Shown: piece after piece, positions 45,143 to 53,692 of the stretch
Position numbering within the stretch: position 1 is the first letter of the stretch
How the letters are laid out: every line of letters begins with the position of its first letter
Assembly: GCA_025454475.1 (NCBI GenBank)
Contig: JALOOJ010000002.1
Span: 1 to 60,444, forward strand
Origin: Anaerolineae bacterium
Lineage (GTDB): Bacteria; Chloroflexota; Anaerolineae; B4-G1; SLSP01
DNA: 60,444 nucleotides
Reading direction: 5' to 3'
The notes under the pieces: model-generated
Databases searched by the model: none
What the model was told of the DNA's origin: nothing
Seen by the model: the letters and a program-made list of their open reading frames with translations, nothing else
Made by a program: the position numbers and the translations under genes

Positions 45143-46435
45143 CTAACCAGCACGGTCGGCGTGGGCGGGTTCGTCCCACCGCGCCACAGCCGCGCGCACA
45201 GCATCGAGACTGGCAGGAATCACCTTAGGCGTTGTCACCGTCCGCATTGCGCTTGCCACATCCTTGAGGCCCGAGCCTGTCAACAGCAGCACTACCCGGT
45301 CCTGAGGGCCAACCCAACCCTCCCGGACCGCCTTCGCCAGTCCAGCGTAGGTGGCTGCAGCAGCAGGCTCGCAAAATACGCCCGCCTTCTGAGCAATCAT
45401 AGGGATAGCGCCCAGAATCTCCGCATCGGATACCGCCAGGAAACGGCCGTCTGTCTCGCGGACAGCCGCCAACGCCTTGATGCGATCGCGGGGCAAGCTC
45501 GCGCAGATACTGTCGGCGACGGTTTCGGCCTCAATCGGCCGGATCTGATCCCAGGTAAGGCCCTGCTCGAAGGCAGTTACGAGTGACGCCGAACCCTCAG
45601 CCTGAACCCCCATCAGACGCGGAAGTCGGTCGATCCATCCCAACGCCAGGAGATCCCGGAACCCCTTGTGGATGCCGCCCAGGATGCAGCCATCGCCCAC
45701 GGGGACAAAGATAACGTCCGGCACCTGCCAGGCCAGCTGCTCGCAGATCTCATAAGCCGCGGTCTTCTTCCCTTCTGTCATGAACGGGTTGTAGGCGGTA
45801 TTGCGATTGTACCAGCCGAACTCCCGCGCCACCTCGAGCGTCAGCTCGAACGCATCATCGTATGTTCCGTCCACAAGGAAGACCCGCGCCCCGTAGACCA
45901 GGTGTTGGGCGATCTTGGCTTGGGGCGCGGATTTGGGCACGAAGATGACTGCCCGCAGTGCCACACTGGCCGTCATTCCCGCCAGGGCCGCCGCGGCATT
46001 ACCGGTACTGGCCGTTGTGATCGTCGTGGCGCCCACCTCTTGTGCCTTCACGATGGCGAGTGCAGAGGCACGATCCTTGAAGGAGGCGGTGGGGTTGACC
46101 CCATCATCCTTGACCCACATATGATGCAGTCCCACCGACTCCGCCAGACGCGGCGCCGTATAGAGCGGCGTCCACCCAACACGAAGCGGTGGGACGGGCG
46201 CATCAGCATCCACCGGCAACAGCGCTTTGTAGCGCCACATGGTTCCCACGCCACTAGCCGTTATCCTTTTCGGACTGGTCCTCGCCTGGATGCGGTCATA
46301 ATCGTAGAGGACATCCAGAATCCCATCGTCGCCGTGCAAGGGACAGACATAGTCGACATCGCCGACGCCGCGCGGCGCGCCGACGCCATACTCTCGCCCA
46401 CAGACAGTGCACCTGAAACCGCGCACGTGATCCAT
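45143..46435 (-). CDS. Threonine-synthase-family PLP enzyme
   Basis: A 430-residue threonine-synthase-like enzyme. A zinc-ribbon-like start (FRCTVCGREYG ... YVCPLHG) is followed by the PLP lysine in NPTASFKDRASALA, the Asn loop TTASTGNAAAALAG, and the Gly-rich PVGDGCILGGIHKG. Such proteins may convert phosphohomoserine to threonine, or act as lyases on other amino acids. With no other threonine-pathway gene near and with the YgeWY-carbamate kinase neighbours, a catabolic lyase role is plausible. The ATG at 46435 follows AAGGTG; an apparent longer frame to 46627 overlaps the carbamate-kinase gene. Confidence 0.87.
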   Translation of the reverse strand: MDHVRGFRCTVCGREYGVGAPRGVGDVDYVCPLHGDDGILDVLYDYDRIQARTSPKRITASGVGTMWRYKALLPVDADAPVPPLRVGWTPLYTAPRLAESVGLHHMWVKDDGVNPTASFKDRASALAIVKAQEVGATTITTASTGNAAAALAGMTASVALRAVIFVPKSAPQAKIAQHLVYGARVFLVDGTYDDAFELTLEVAREFGWYNRNTAYNPFMTEGKKTAAYEICEQLAWQVPDVIFVPVGDGCILGGIHKGFRDLLALGWIDRLPRLMGVQAEGSASLVTAFEQGLTWDQIRPIEAETVADSICASLPRDRIKALAAVRETDGRFLAVSDAEILGAIPMIAQKAGVFCEPAAAATYAGLAKAVREGWVGPQDRVVLLLTGSGLKDVASAMRTVTTPKVIPASLDAVRAAVARWDEPAHADRAG

Positions 46436-46466
46436 AGCTTCACCTTGGCAGAGGAATCCGGCTCTC

Positions 46467-47450
46467 CTATACCGATCCATCCGGCACGACGCGCGTGCCC
46501 GCCCTACCCTGAAGCGCAGCGATAATGTGGGGCGGGTCGGTGATGATGGCCTCTTTACCGCCTGCGTCGAGGTACCAGAGAATGGCTTCAACCTTCGGCA
46601 ACATGCTGCCCTTGGCGAACTGGCCATCGGCGATGTAGCGGCGCGCCTCAGAAGCCGTCATCACATCGATACCCTTCTGCTCTGGTGTGTTGAAGTTGAC
46701 GTACACCTTCTCGACGGCGGTGGAGATGAGGAACAGATCCGCCTTGATCTTCTGCGCCAGTAGCGACGAGGCATAGTCCTTGTCAATCACGGCGGCCGTG
46801 CCCAGGTAGTTGCCCTGCGCATCCTCGATGACGGGAATGCCGCCGCCCCCCACGGTGATGGCGCAGATGCCCTGGTTGAGTAGGGCCTGCACGACATCGA
46901 TCTCAATGATCTCTTTGGGCAGCGGCGAGGCGATCACGCGCCGCCACCCACGCCCGGCGTCTTCAACGACCGACCAGTTCTCCTCCGCCGTACGTCGCTG
47001 CGCTTCAGCCTCGTCCATGAACCCGCCAATCGGCTTGGTGGGGTTTTGGAAGGCTGGATCGTTCTTGTCCACAAGGACCTGCGTAATCACAGTAGCGACG
47101 CTCTTCTTGATCTTGCGGCGGTAGAATTCGTTGTTCAGGTTCTGCTGGAGGGCATATCCGATCGCGCCCTGGGAATCCGCTCCGCAGACATCAATCGGCA
47201 CTTCGTGCATCCCGGCAACTTTGGCCGCGATCTCCGAGCGGCGCAGGATGAAGCCGACCTGCGGTCCATTTCCGTGACCGATCGCGACATCCCACCCCAT
47301 CTCGATCATGTCGGCGATGTGATGGCATGTTTCTTTCGCCGCCTGGTACTGATCTTCCACCGTTTGATGTTGCTTATCCGTGATCAGAGAATTGCCGCCG
47401 ATGGCGATCACAGCCCATTTCCTGCGTTCCTCCACCTGAGTTGGCTCCAT
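46467..47450 (-). CDS. arcC: Carbamate kinase
   Basis: A 327-residue carbamate kinase of the amino-acid-kinase family. Motifs are WAVIAIGGNSL, GHGNGPQVGFILRR (carbamoyl-phosphate site), CAITVGGGGIPVI, and VIDKDYASSLLAQKI. It makes ATP and carbamate from carbamoyl phosphate and ADP, the energy step of YgeW-type pathways. The ATG at 47450 has AAGGGAG upstream; an ATG at 47468 lacks one. It is between YgeW (38 bases away) and the threonine-synthase-like gene (32 bases). Confidence 0.93.
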   Translation of the reverse strand: MEPTQVEERRKWAVIAIGGNSLITDKQHQTVEDQYQAAKETCHHIADMIEMGWDVAIGHGNGPQVGFILRRSEIAAKVAGMHEVPIDVCGADSQGAIGYALQQNLNNEFYRRKIKKSVATVITQVLVDKNDPAFQNPTKPIGGFMDEAEAQRRTAEENWSVVEDAGRGWRRVIASPLPKEIIEIDVVQALLNQGICAITVGGGGIPVIEDAQGNYLGTAAVIDKDYASSLLAQKIKADLFLISTAVEKVYVNFNTPEQKGIDVMTASEARRYIADGQFAKGSMLPKVEAILWYLDAGGKEAIITDPPHIIAALQGRAGTRVVPDGSV

Positions 47451-47487
47451 AGTCCTGTCTCCCTTCATTGACGCCGGACAGTGCTGA

Positions 47488-48468
47488 CTACCACATCGTG
47501 AGAGCCATCACCGCCTTCTGCGCGTGCAACCGGTTCTCGGCTTGATCAAAGACCACCGACTGCGGACCATCCATCACGTCGTTCGTCACCTCGATGTCCC
47601 GGTCGGCGGGCAGCGGGTGCATGTAGATCGCGTCTGGTGCCGCGGACCGCATCTTGGCCGCGTCCGTGATCCAATCCTGATACTTGTCCTGCAGCTTTTT
47701 GCCTTCGACTGGGTCGTCCGTAGTCAGCAGCGGTCCCCAGGACTTGGCATAGACGACATCCGCATCCCTGAAACCCTCCTCCATATCGTGCACGATCTCG
47801 AAGCCCGTCCCATACCTCCGGGCCTGGCTCTTGGCCTCGTCGACGATCTCGGGCATCAGCATGAACTCCTCGGGATAGGCGAGCGTGACATCCATCCCAA
47901 AGCGCGGCATCTGCAGGATCAGCGACTGCGGGACCGAGATCGGCTTGAGGTACGAAGAAGCATAGGCCCACGAGACCACGATCTTCTTCTTCCGCAGGTC
48001 GCGCCCTTTCTTCTCTATGACCGTCATCAGGTCGGCCAGACACTGAAAGGGGTGGTAGACATCACACTGCATATTCAGCACCGGCGCGCGTGACGCCTCA
48101 GCGACTCCGTTCAGGTAGGCATTCCCCAACTGCCAGTCACAGTGCCGAATGGCGATACCATCGAAGTAGCGTCCGAGGATCTGCCCGATTTCGGTAGCCG
48201 TGTCGCCATGCGAAATCTGCGTCGTGCGCGACTCGATGAAGGCCGCGTGTCCACCCAACTGCGCCATACCCGACTCAAAGGAGCAGCGAGTCCGCGTACT
48301 GCTAAAGAAGAAGAGCATGCCCAGCGTCTTGTCGCGCAGGTACGGGTGGGGCTCGCCCACAGCTCGCTTACGTTTGAGATCCCAAGCCACATCGAGCACG
48401 GTCTCCACTTCCTCTTTCGAGAAGTCCAGATCGGAAATCAGGTCGCGACCACGTAGGAACGTCTGCAT
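47488..48468 (-). CDS. ygeW: YgeW-type knotted carbamoyltransferase
   Basis: A 326-residue transcarbamoylase. The carbamoyl-phosphate motif is SSTRTRCSFESG; the carbamoyl/ornithine-like loop is MQCDVYHPFQCLADL; the second-domain loop HPLPADRDIEVTNDV is characteristic. The YgeW family shares the knot of acetylornithine carbamoyltransferase and acts on an unknown amide; in gut bacteria it is needed for anaerobic uric-acid use. The protein is somewhat shorter at the N-terminus than E. coli YgeW. GGAGGTGAGGG precedes the ATG. Confidence 0.92.
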   Translation of the reverse strand: MQTFLRGRDLISDLDFSKEEVETVLDVAWDLKRKRAVGEPHPYLRDKTLGMLFFFSSTRTRCSFESGMAQLGGHAAFIESRTTQISHGDTATEIGQILGRYFDGIAIRHCDWQLGNAYLNGVAEASRAPVLNMQCDVYHPFQCLADLMTVIEKKGRDLRKKKIVVSWAYASSYLKPISVPQSLILQMPRFGMDVTLAYPEEFMLMPEIVDEAKSQARRYGTGFEIVHDMEEGFRDADVVYAKSWGPLLTTDDPVEGKKLQDKYQDWITDAAKMRSAAPDAIYMHPLPADRDIEVTNDVMDGPQSVVFDQAENRLHAQKAVMALTMW

Positions 48469-48519
48469 CCCTCACCTCCAGGCAATATGTACAAACCGAC
48501 AATCCGCAACTACCAATCC

Positions 48520-49809
48520 TCAGTCCCCCATCGCCAATGTCTCCTCAGATAACAGCGCTGGCAGGATAGCGTAGAACTCGGCTGACTTGACCACATCATC
48601 AAGCGACACGCTGTCGTTCACTGTGTGTGCGGTCTTCTCATCACCTGGCGCAAACCCGATCGTGGGTATGCCGGCGATACCGGCCCAATAGATCCCGTTC
48701 GTACTGAAGTCCCATTTGCCCGCCGCGCCAGCCGAAGCATCCCCAAGCCGTTCTGACGGCCGCGTTCCGACGCCCGACGGCCCTAGCCCAATACGGCGGC
48801 ACGCCTCCAGCCCGGCCTGGACCAGTGGATGAGCCTCATCCAGCGCCCAGGCCGGGAAGATCTTGTCCACCTCCTTCACAAATCCGGTATAGCTGGGATC
48901 GCTGTAGCGCAGGAGCTCGACAGTGATGTCGCCAATCTCCCGGTTCGCAGAAGGAATGAGAGCACGCACGCGGTCAATCTCGGCCTCGGGGTCCTCACCG
49001 AAAGTCAGCCGGCGGTCGATGAAGGCGGTGCAGCTATTGGGAACGGCGTTAATGCTGGGCGTCTCCACCACAATGTCGGTGACCGTGATCTTGCCATGCC
49101 CGAGAAACGGATCGTCACCCAGCTCGGGCTCAAGTTGGCTGATCGCCTCGATCACGGGCAGCAGCTTGTAGATCGCGTTGTCGCCCAGCTCATTACTCGC
49201 AGCGTGCGCGCTCCTCCCCTTGGCCACGACCTGCATCTCCACACGCCCCTTGTGGCCACGATAGACTTGCATTTTCGTGGGCTCACCAACTACCACATAG
49301 TCGGGACGAATCCCCTCATCCTCCACCAGAGCACGGGGAGCGATGCCGTCACACCACTCCTCCATATTGCCGAAGTAGTACGCCGTCCATCCCTCCAATA
49401 GGCCCAGATCGCGCGCGATGGCAAGCCCGTAGACCATGCCCGGCGTGCTACCCTTCTCATCGCTCGCGCCGCGGGCGTAGAGGACGCCGTCCTCGACCTT
49501 TCCCACAAACGGATCCCAACGCCACTCGTCCGGGTCGCCAACGCCAACCGTGTCGATGTGGCTGTCGAAGAGAATCACCCGCGGCCCATCGCCGATCCGC
49601 CCGACGATGTTTCCCATACGATCGAACCGGGTCGCGTCAAACCCGAGCCGATCCATCTCGGCCCGAACTCGTCCAGCGACCTCCCGGATCTGTGAATCCA
49701 TCGAGGGGATAGCGACGAGTTCGCGCAGGAACGCGATGATGTCGGGTCGCCGCGCCTCAACCGCACGCTGCACCGCGCTCACTTCCACTACAGACTCCTG
49801 TTTCCCCAT
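48520..49809 (-). CDS. ygeY: YgeY-family M20 metallohydrolase with in-frame insertion
   Basis: A 429-residue M20 peptidase-like hydrolase. Metal ligands lie in LFDSHIDTV, in MEEWCDG and in EPTKMQVYRGHKG; KWDFSTNGIYWAG and GDEKTAHTVND are YgeY-family signatures. It probably hydrolyses an amide in the same pathway as YgeW. About 20 extra residues (GVGTRPSERLGDASAGAAG) stand just before KWDFSTNG, encoded by repeat-like DNA (48747-48781), so they look like a recent insertion that keeps the frame. Start ATG at 49809 follows GGAGGAGGTG. It directly follows the GntR gene. Confidence 0.92.
   Translation of the reverse strand: MGKQESVVEVSAVQRAVEARRPDIIAFLRELVAIPSMDSQIREVAGRVRAEMDRLGFDATRFDRMGNIVGRIGDGPRVILFDSHIDTVGVGDPDEWRWDPFVGKVEDGVLYARGASDEKGSTPGMVYGLAIARDLGLLEGWTAYYFGNMEEWCDGIAPRALVEDEGIRPDYVVVGEPTKMQVYRGHKGRVEMQVVAKGRSAHAASNELGDNAIYKLLPVIEAISQLEPELGDDPFLGHGKITVTDIVVETPSINAVPNSCTAFIDRRLTFGEDPEAEIDRVRALIPSANREIGDITVELLRYSDPSYTGFVKEVDKIFPAWALDEAHPLVQAGLEACRRIGLGPSGVGTRPSERLGDASAGAAGKWDFSTNGIYWAGIAGIPTIGFAPGDEKTAHTVNDSVSLDDVVKSAEFYAILPALLSEETLAMGD
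48747..48781 (-). repeat. Repeat-like insert in the ygeY gene
   Basis: Contains GCCGTTCTGACGGC followed by CGCGTTCCGACGCC, two variants of the dispersed repeat. It coincides with the in-frame extra residues of YgeY. Confidence 0.7.
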
Positions 49810-49822
49810 ATCACCTCCTCCA

Positions 49823-49837
49823 CCGGTTCTGACCGGC
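49823..49837. repeat. Copy of the CGGTTCTGACC repeat (intergenic)
   Basis: CCGGTTCTGACCGGC lies in the 96-base gap between the GntR and YgeY genes. No other feature is seen in that gap. Confidence 0.6.
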
Positions 49838-49905
49838 CTCGACCGGTGTCATTTGCGCTACATACGGCCGCGCCGACTTGGTAGCCTCGTGCTACGCCCG
49901 GGCAC

Positions 49906-50670
49906 TCACGCGCGGACCTGGCGCATCACATGGATCCTGAAATACCCAGGCACAAACGCGCTCACCGAGGCATCAACTACTTGCTCATCATAGCTATAAA
50001 GCTGAGCCACCAACAGGAGAAGCGGTGCCCCCGGCTCGACCCCTAGGCGCGTCGCCGTCGTCTGCGACGCTCGGTAGCCGCTCAGAGACAGGCCGGCCAA
50101 CTCGGCGAGGATCTCCGTCCGCGAGTGACTTAGCGGCGGCAAGCCCCGCTGGAGCAGCACATCGAGGACCGAGCCCCGGAAACTCTCATCGAGATCAGCG
50201 CGACGCAGGTATTCCACAGGCACAACGTCGGTGAGATCCGCTACCGGTTCACCCTCGACCGTGATGACACGGTCGACCGCCAGGACCTCCGTCGGTTCGG
50301 TCCGTCCAAGACGTTCCAGCTCTAACGCCGTGGCCTGACGCTCCTCGATGGCGAGGTGAGCCATCTCGGTGGTCAGCCCCAGGCGATCAGCGAGACGCTC
50401 AAGGCTTTCCAGAACCTCTAGTCCAGTCTCCAGCACAGGCAAGCGTGAGGCGACGAAAGTGCCCACACCCTGACGGCGCACGAGTAGCCCACGATCAGCA
50501 AACGTACGCAGCACCTCTCGGAGCGTAGGACGCGACACGCCAAGCTGCCGGGCTAGCTCCGGCTCGGGTGGTAGCTGATCTCCTGGACGCTGTTGCTGAA
50601 TCAGAATCGAAAGAGCTGCCTCAACCTGGTCCCGTGTGGAGCGAACCTTGGGCAGAGCATTGAGAACCAT
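49906..50670 (-). CDS. GntR-family regulator with UTRA domain
   Basis: A 254-residue regulator. Residues 10-75 are the GntR winged helix (RDQVEAALSILIQQQRPGDQLPPEPELARQLGVSRPTLREVLRTF...GVGTFV), and the UTRA ligand domain occupies residues about 95-250 (VLAVDRVITVEGEPVADLTDVVP). It is the first gene of the minus-strand purine-like operon and probably represses it, with a pathway intermediate as the ligand. The ATG at 50670 has GGAGG at 8 bases. It has its own promoter containing a perfect inverted repeat (50694-50709), so autoregulation is likely. Confidence 0.92.
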   Translation of the reverse strand: MVLNALPKVRSTRDQVEAALSILIQQQRPGDQLPPEPELARQLGVSRPTLREVLRTFADRGLLVRRQGVGTFVASRLPVLETGLEVLESLERLADRLGLTTEMAHLAIEERQATALELERLGRTEPTEVLAVDRVITVEGEPVADLTDVVPVEYLRRADLDESFRGSVLDVLLQRGLPPLSHSRTEILAELAGLSLSGYRASQTTATRLGVEPGAPLLLLVAQLYSYDEQVVDASVSAFVPGYFRIHVMRQVRA

Positions 50671-50687
50671 TGTAAGCCTCCACCTCC

Positions 50688-50715
50688 ATTATATGTCAGA
50701 CAACTGACAGGTCAA
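50688..50715 (-). promoter_or_regulatory. Promoter of the GntR operon with operator filling the spacer
   Basis: On the minus strand, TTGACC (complement of 50710-50715) and TATAAT (complement of 50688-50693) are exactly 16 bases apart. The spacer TGTCAGTTGTCTGACA (50694-50709) is an inverted repeat with 6-bp arms, so a bound regulator would cover both promoter elements. A further half-site TGTCAG is at 50730-50735. Confidence 0.85.
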
Positions 50716-50796
50716 AAAACGGGAACCATTGTCAGGACCAGAGCGTCTAGAAGAGGAAGCGGTGGGCCGCGACGGCTTCACTATGTGTGCGTACTA

Positions 50797-50824
50797 TGTC
50801 TGACGCCGTCGGTCAGGCTATAAT
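50797..50824 (+). promoter_or_regulatory. Putative promoter for the PA14 gene with an operator-like half-site
   Basis: TATAAT at 50819-50824 is the -10 element; the -35 is weak. TGTCTGAC at 50797-50804 matches 8 of 8 bases of the GntR operator half, and CTGAC/GTCAG (50800-50804 / 50811-50815) forms a loose inverted repeat. Confidence 0.5.
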
Positions 50825-50853
50825 CATAAGGACTATGGATATCAGGAGGTAAT

Positions 50854-52614
50854 ATGCACAGGCCAATCTCACTAGGTATGACGCTCGTGCTGTCGCTGGC
50901 CCTCTTGGGCAGCTCGCTCAGCACCCCGCGCCCGGTATCTGCGGCCGCACACCTGTACTCTTCTGGACAGTGGTATGCTGAGTACTTCGCCAATACCGCT
51001 CTTAGCGGTAGCGTGGCTCTGACACGCTACGAGTCCGATATCAACCATGATTGGGGCACCGGCGGCCCCGGCTCAGGGATCCCCAACGATGGGTTCTCCG
51101 CGCGCTTCACACAAGACGTCTGGTTTGAGAATGCCACCTACCGTTTCACCTATCGCTCCGACGATGGTATGCGTATGTGGATCAATGACGTTCTCGTCAT
51201 CGACAACTGGGGCGACCATGCCGCGGAATGGAAGACTCGGGACTACGCCGTAAACGGCGGGACGGCGCGCGTCCGCATCGAGTACTACGAGGCTTGGGGC
51301 ACCGCGCTCATGCAGATTGGGTGGGAGAAGCTCCAGAGCGGGGCAGTCTGGGATGCACTCTTCTGGAACAACACCGCCCATTCCGGTAACGCCGTCCACG
51401 GGCGAAGAGATGCCGCCATCGACTTCAACTGGGGCACCGGCAGTCCGGATCCCAAGGTCTCGGCGGACAACTTCTCAGCCCGGTGGAGCCGCACGCTTGG
51501 GTTCCAGGCTGGCAGATACCGCTTCTATGCTAGCAGCGATGATGGGGTGCGCATCTATGTCGATGGGCAGCGCATCGTCGACGCGTGGAAGAAGCAGACG
51601 CTGCCCAACACACACTACGCCGACATCTCGCTTGGGGCAGGTAACCACACTGTCACCGTGGAGTATTTCGAAGAGGGCGGCAATGCCGCGATCGCGGTCT
51701 GGTGGGATCGCATTGACGGACTGAGAGGATGGGAGGGCCGTTACTACGACAATCGGGAGCTGCGCGGTGCACCAGGCATGATCCGTGACGACGCCGAGAT
51801 CAACTTCGACTGGGGCCAGGGAGCACCGGCGAGCTGGATGGCAAGTGACAACTTCTCGGTGCGATGGGTGCGCACGTTCAACCTGCCCGCGGGCCTATAC
51901 CGCTTCAACGCCCGCTCCGACGACGGGGTCCGGCTGTGGATCGAGCCAAGCATTGGCGACATCGATCTGAAACTCGACCACTGGGCACCCCAGACACTGA
52001 CGTGGCACTATCAGGACTGGCACTGGCTCGAGGGACAGCACACGCTGCGGGTTGAGTACTTCGAGGGCAATGGATCGGCGAGCGTGCAGTTCTGGTGGGA
52101 CTATGCTGCAACGGTGGAGGCAGCCCGTGCAATGGCCCCATCGCCAACCTACCGGTCGACCACGGTCATCGCCCCAGCTCCGAGCACACCAGCGCCCAGT
52201 GCTCCCGGCAGCGGTGGACCCACAACCGTACAACTTCCTGGGCCATGGCAGGGCGAGTACTTCGCAACACGTGATATGACCAAGGCACCGGTCCTCGTTA
52301 GGACTGACACGACGGTTGACTTTGATTGGGGCTGGAACTCGCCAGCTGAGGGCATACCTGCTAACCAGTTCGCTGTGCGCTGGACGGGTGCCTTTGCTGT
52401 CGAGGGCGGACGCTACCGCCTCACCACATCAACGGATGATGGCGTGCGCCTGTATGTCGATAACCGTATCGTGCTCGATAGCTGGCGCCCTATGCGTGGT
52501 ATACGGTCCACCACGGTGCAGTTGGCCCCAGGACAGCACACGATCCGAATGGAATACTTCGAGGCGACGCAAGCCGCCAAGGCCAGGCTGACCTGGCAGC
52601 GTCTGGGTCCGTAG
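50854..52614 (+). CDS. Secreted protein with four PA14 domains
   Basis: A 586-residue protein with a signal peptide (LVLSLALLGSSLSTPRPVSAA). Four PA14-like domains of about 120-130 residues follow (starting near residues 40, 170, 295 and 460), each with a W-x-A/G-E/R-Y-F/Y start, an IN-x-D/N-WGTG or FDWG core, and a FRYRSDDGMRMWIND-like or YRFYASSDDGVRIYVDG-like binding loop. PA14 domains usually bind carbohydrates. A Ser/Pro/Thr-rich linker precedes the last domain. No anchor is seen, so it is probably released. It diverges from the GntR operon and is preceded by ATCAGGAGG. A terminator follows. Confidence 0.9.
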   Translation: MHRPISLGMTLVLSLALLGSSLSTPRPVSAAAHLYSSGQWYAEYFANTALSGSVALTRYESDINHDWGTGGPGSGIPNDGFSARFTQDVWFENATYRFTYRSDDGMRMWINDVLVIDNWGDHAAEWKTRDYAVNGGTARVRIEYYEAWGTALMQIGWEKLQSGAVWDALFWNNTAHSGNAVHGRRDAAIDFNWGTGSPDPKVSADNFSARWSRTLGFQAGRYRFYASSDDGVRIYVDGQRIVDAWKKQTLPNTHYADISLGAGNHTVTVEYFEEGGNAAIAVWWDRIDGLRGWEGRYYDNRELRGAPGMIRDDAEINFDWGQGAPASWMASDNFSVRWVRTFNLPAGLYRFNARSDDGVRLWIEPSIGDIDLKLDHWAPQTLTWHYQDWHWLEGQHTLRVEYFEGNGSASVQFWWDYAATVEAARAMAPSPTYRSTTVIAPAPSTPAPSAPGSGGPTTVQLPGPWQGEYFATRDMTKAPVLVRTDTTVDFDWGWNSPAEGIPANQFAVRWTGAFAVEGGRYRLTTSTDDGVRLYVDNRIVLDSWRPMRGIRSTTVQLAPGQHTIRMEYFEATQAAKARLTWQRLGP

Positions 52615-52634
52615 CGCCATCGGTCTCCGAGGTT

Positions 52635-52672
52635 CGTGCACCCCCGGGAGGAATACCGGGGGTGCACGTTTT
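52635..52672 (+). terminator. Intrinsic terminator after the PA14 gene
   Basis: CGTGCACCCCCGG (52635-52647) pairs with CCGGGGGTGCACG (52656-52668) around an 8-base loop, followed by TTTT. Confidence 0.85.
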
Positions 52673-52766
52673 CCCGGAGCTGCTGTCTTGCGTGCAGGAC
52701 GTCCATAACTGCCTATAATGGCCACTCAGGGCATTCACCGGCATACGTTCACACGAAAGGATCGCT

Positions 52767-53672
52767 ATGGAGCCCAATCCCCTTCTGAAAGCCCTTGGTT
52801 TGTCCGACTCGGACCGGGTCGTCCTGATCCACACCGACGACATCGGTATGTGCCATGCCTCGTTGGCTGCCTACATGGACCTGACCCAAACGGAGCTCAC
52901 CTTTTCTGGTTCGACCATGGTGCCGTGTCCCTGGTTGCCGGCGACAGCCCGGTTCTGCGTCGAACATCCGGGCCGTGTGGACATGGGCGTACATATCACG
53001 CTGACCAGCGAGTGGCGAGGCACGTACCGTTGGGGACCCGCTGCGCCGTGGACGTCGGACGATGGACTTGTCGACGAAAGCGGCTATCTCCACGGAGCGA
53101 CTGCCGAAGCGCAGGCCAGGGCCCGTCCCGAGGCGGTGCGCCGCGAGATCGCCGCCCAGGTCCAGCGTGCACTGGACGCCGGCATTGATGTAACCCATAT
53201 CGACACCCACATGGGGACTGTCTTCTGGCCGGCCTTCCTCGAGCCCTACGTCCAGACCGCGCTGGAGCGCGGCATCCCCCCCTTCCTGGTGCGTGCAACG
53301 CCTGAGCTGCTCGCGTCCCGAGGCCTACGAGGCCCAATAGCCGAGGGCCTCGCCGCCCGTGTTGTTGACCTGGAAGCCCGCGGGCTCCCGCTCTTCGATG
53401 ACGTCCGTTCGACGCAGTTTAGCGCCGCTGACAACCACCTGAAACAGGTGACGCGCGTCTTGAGCGACCTCCATCCTGGCCTGACGTACCTCATCACCCA
53501 TCCGTCCATAGATACCCCAGAGCTGCGAGCGATCATGCCGGAGCGCTGGCAGGAACGCGCAGCCGATTTCCAGGTGCTGATGAGTGTACAGCTTCGCAGT
53601 TTCCTTACCGATCAGGGCATCCATGCGATCACATGGCGTGCCTTGCGTGACCTGATGCGTTCGAAGATCTAG
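52767..53672 (+). CDS. ChbG/HpnK (YdjC) family carbohydrate deacetylase-like protein
   Basis: A 301-residue protein. The YdjC motif LIHTDDIGMC gives the Asp metal ligand; GVHITLTSEWRG and THIDTHMGTVF supply the His ligands. In ChbG the enzyme deacetylates chitobiose derivatives; HpnK acts on hopanoid precursors. The neighbouring transporter gene (sugar symporter) favours a chito-oligosaccharide or glycan role, which is inference. The ATG follows AAAGGATC. The stop lies 20 bases before the transporter gene. Confidence 0.85.
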   Translation: MEPNPLLKALGLSDSDRVVLIHTDDIGMCHASLAAYMDLTQTELTFSGSTMVPCPWLPATARFCVEHPGRVDMGVHITLTSEWRGTYRWGPAAPWTSDDGLVDESGYLHGATAEAQARARPEAVRREIAAQVQRALDAGIDVTHIDTHMGTVFWPAFLEPYVQTALERGIPPFLVRATPELLASRGLRGPIAEGLAARVVDLEARGLPLFDDVRSTQFSAADNHLKQVTRVLSDLHPGLTYLITHPSIDTPELRAIMPERWQERAADFQVLMSVQLRSFLTDQGIHAITWRALRDLMRSKI

Positions 53673-53692
53673 GCCCCATACGGAGGGAGAGA

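Noticed and set aside
48520..49809. Selenium use by the YgeY/YgeW locus, as family naming suggests
   Set aside because: No in-frame TGA, SECIS-like hairpin or selenium gene was seen; the name alone is not evidence.
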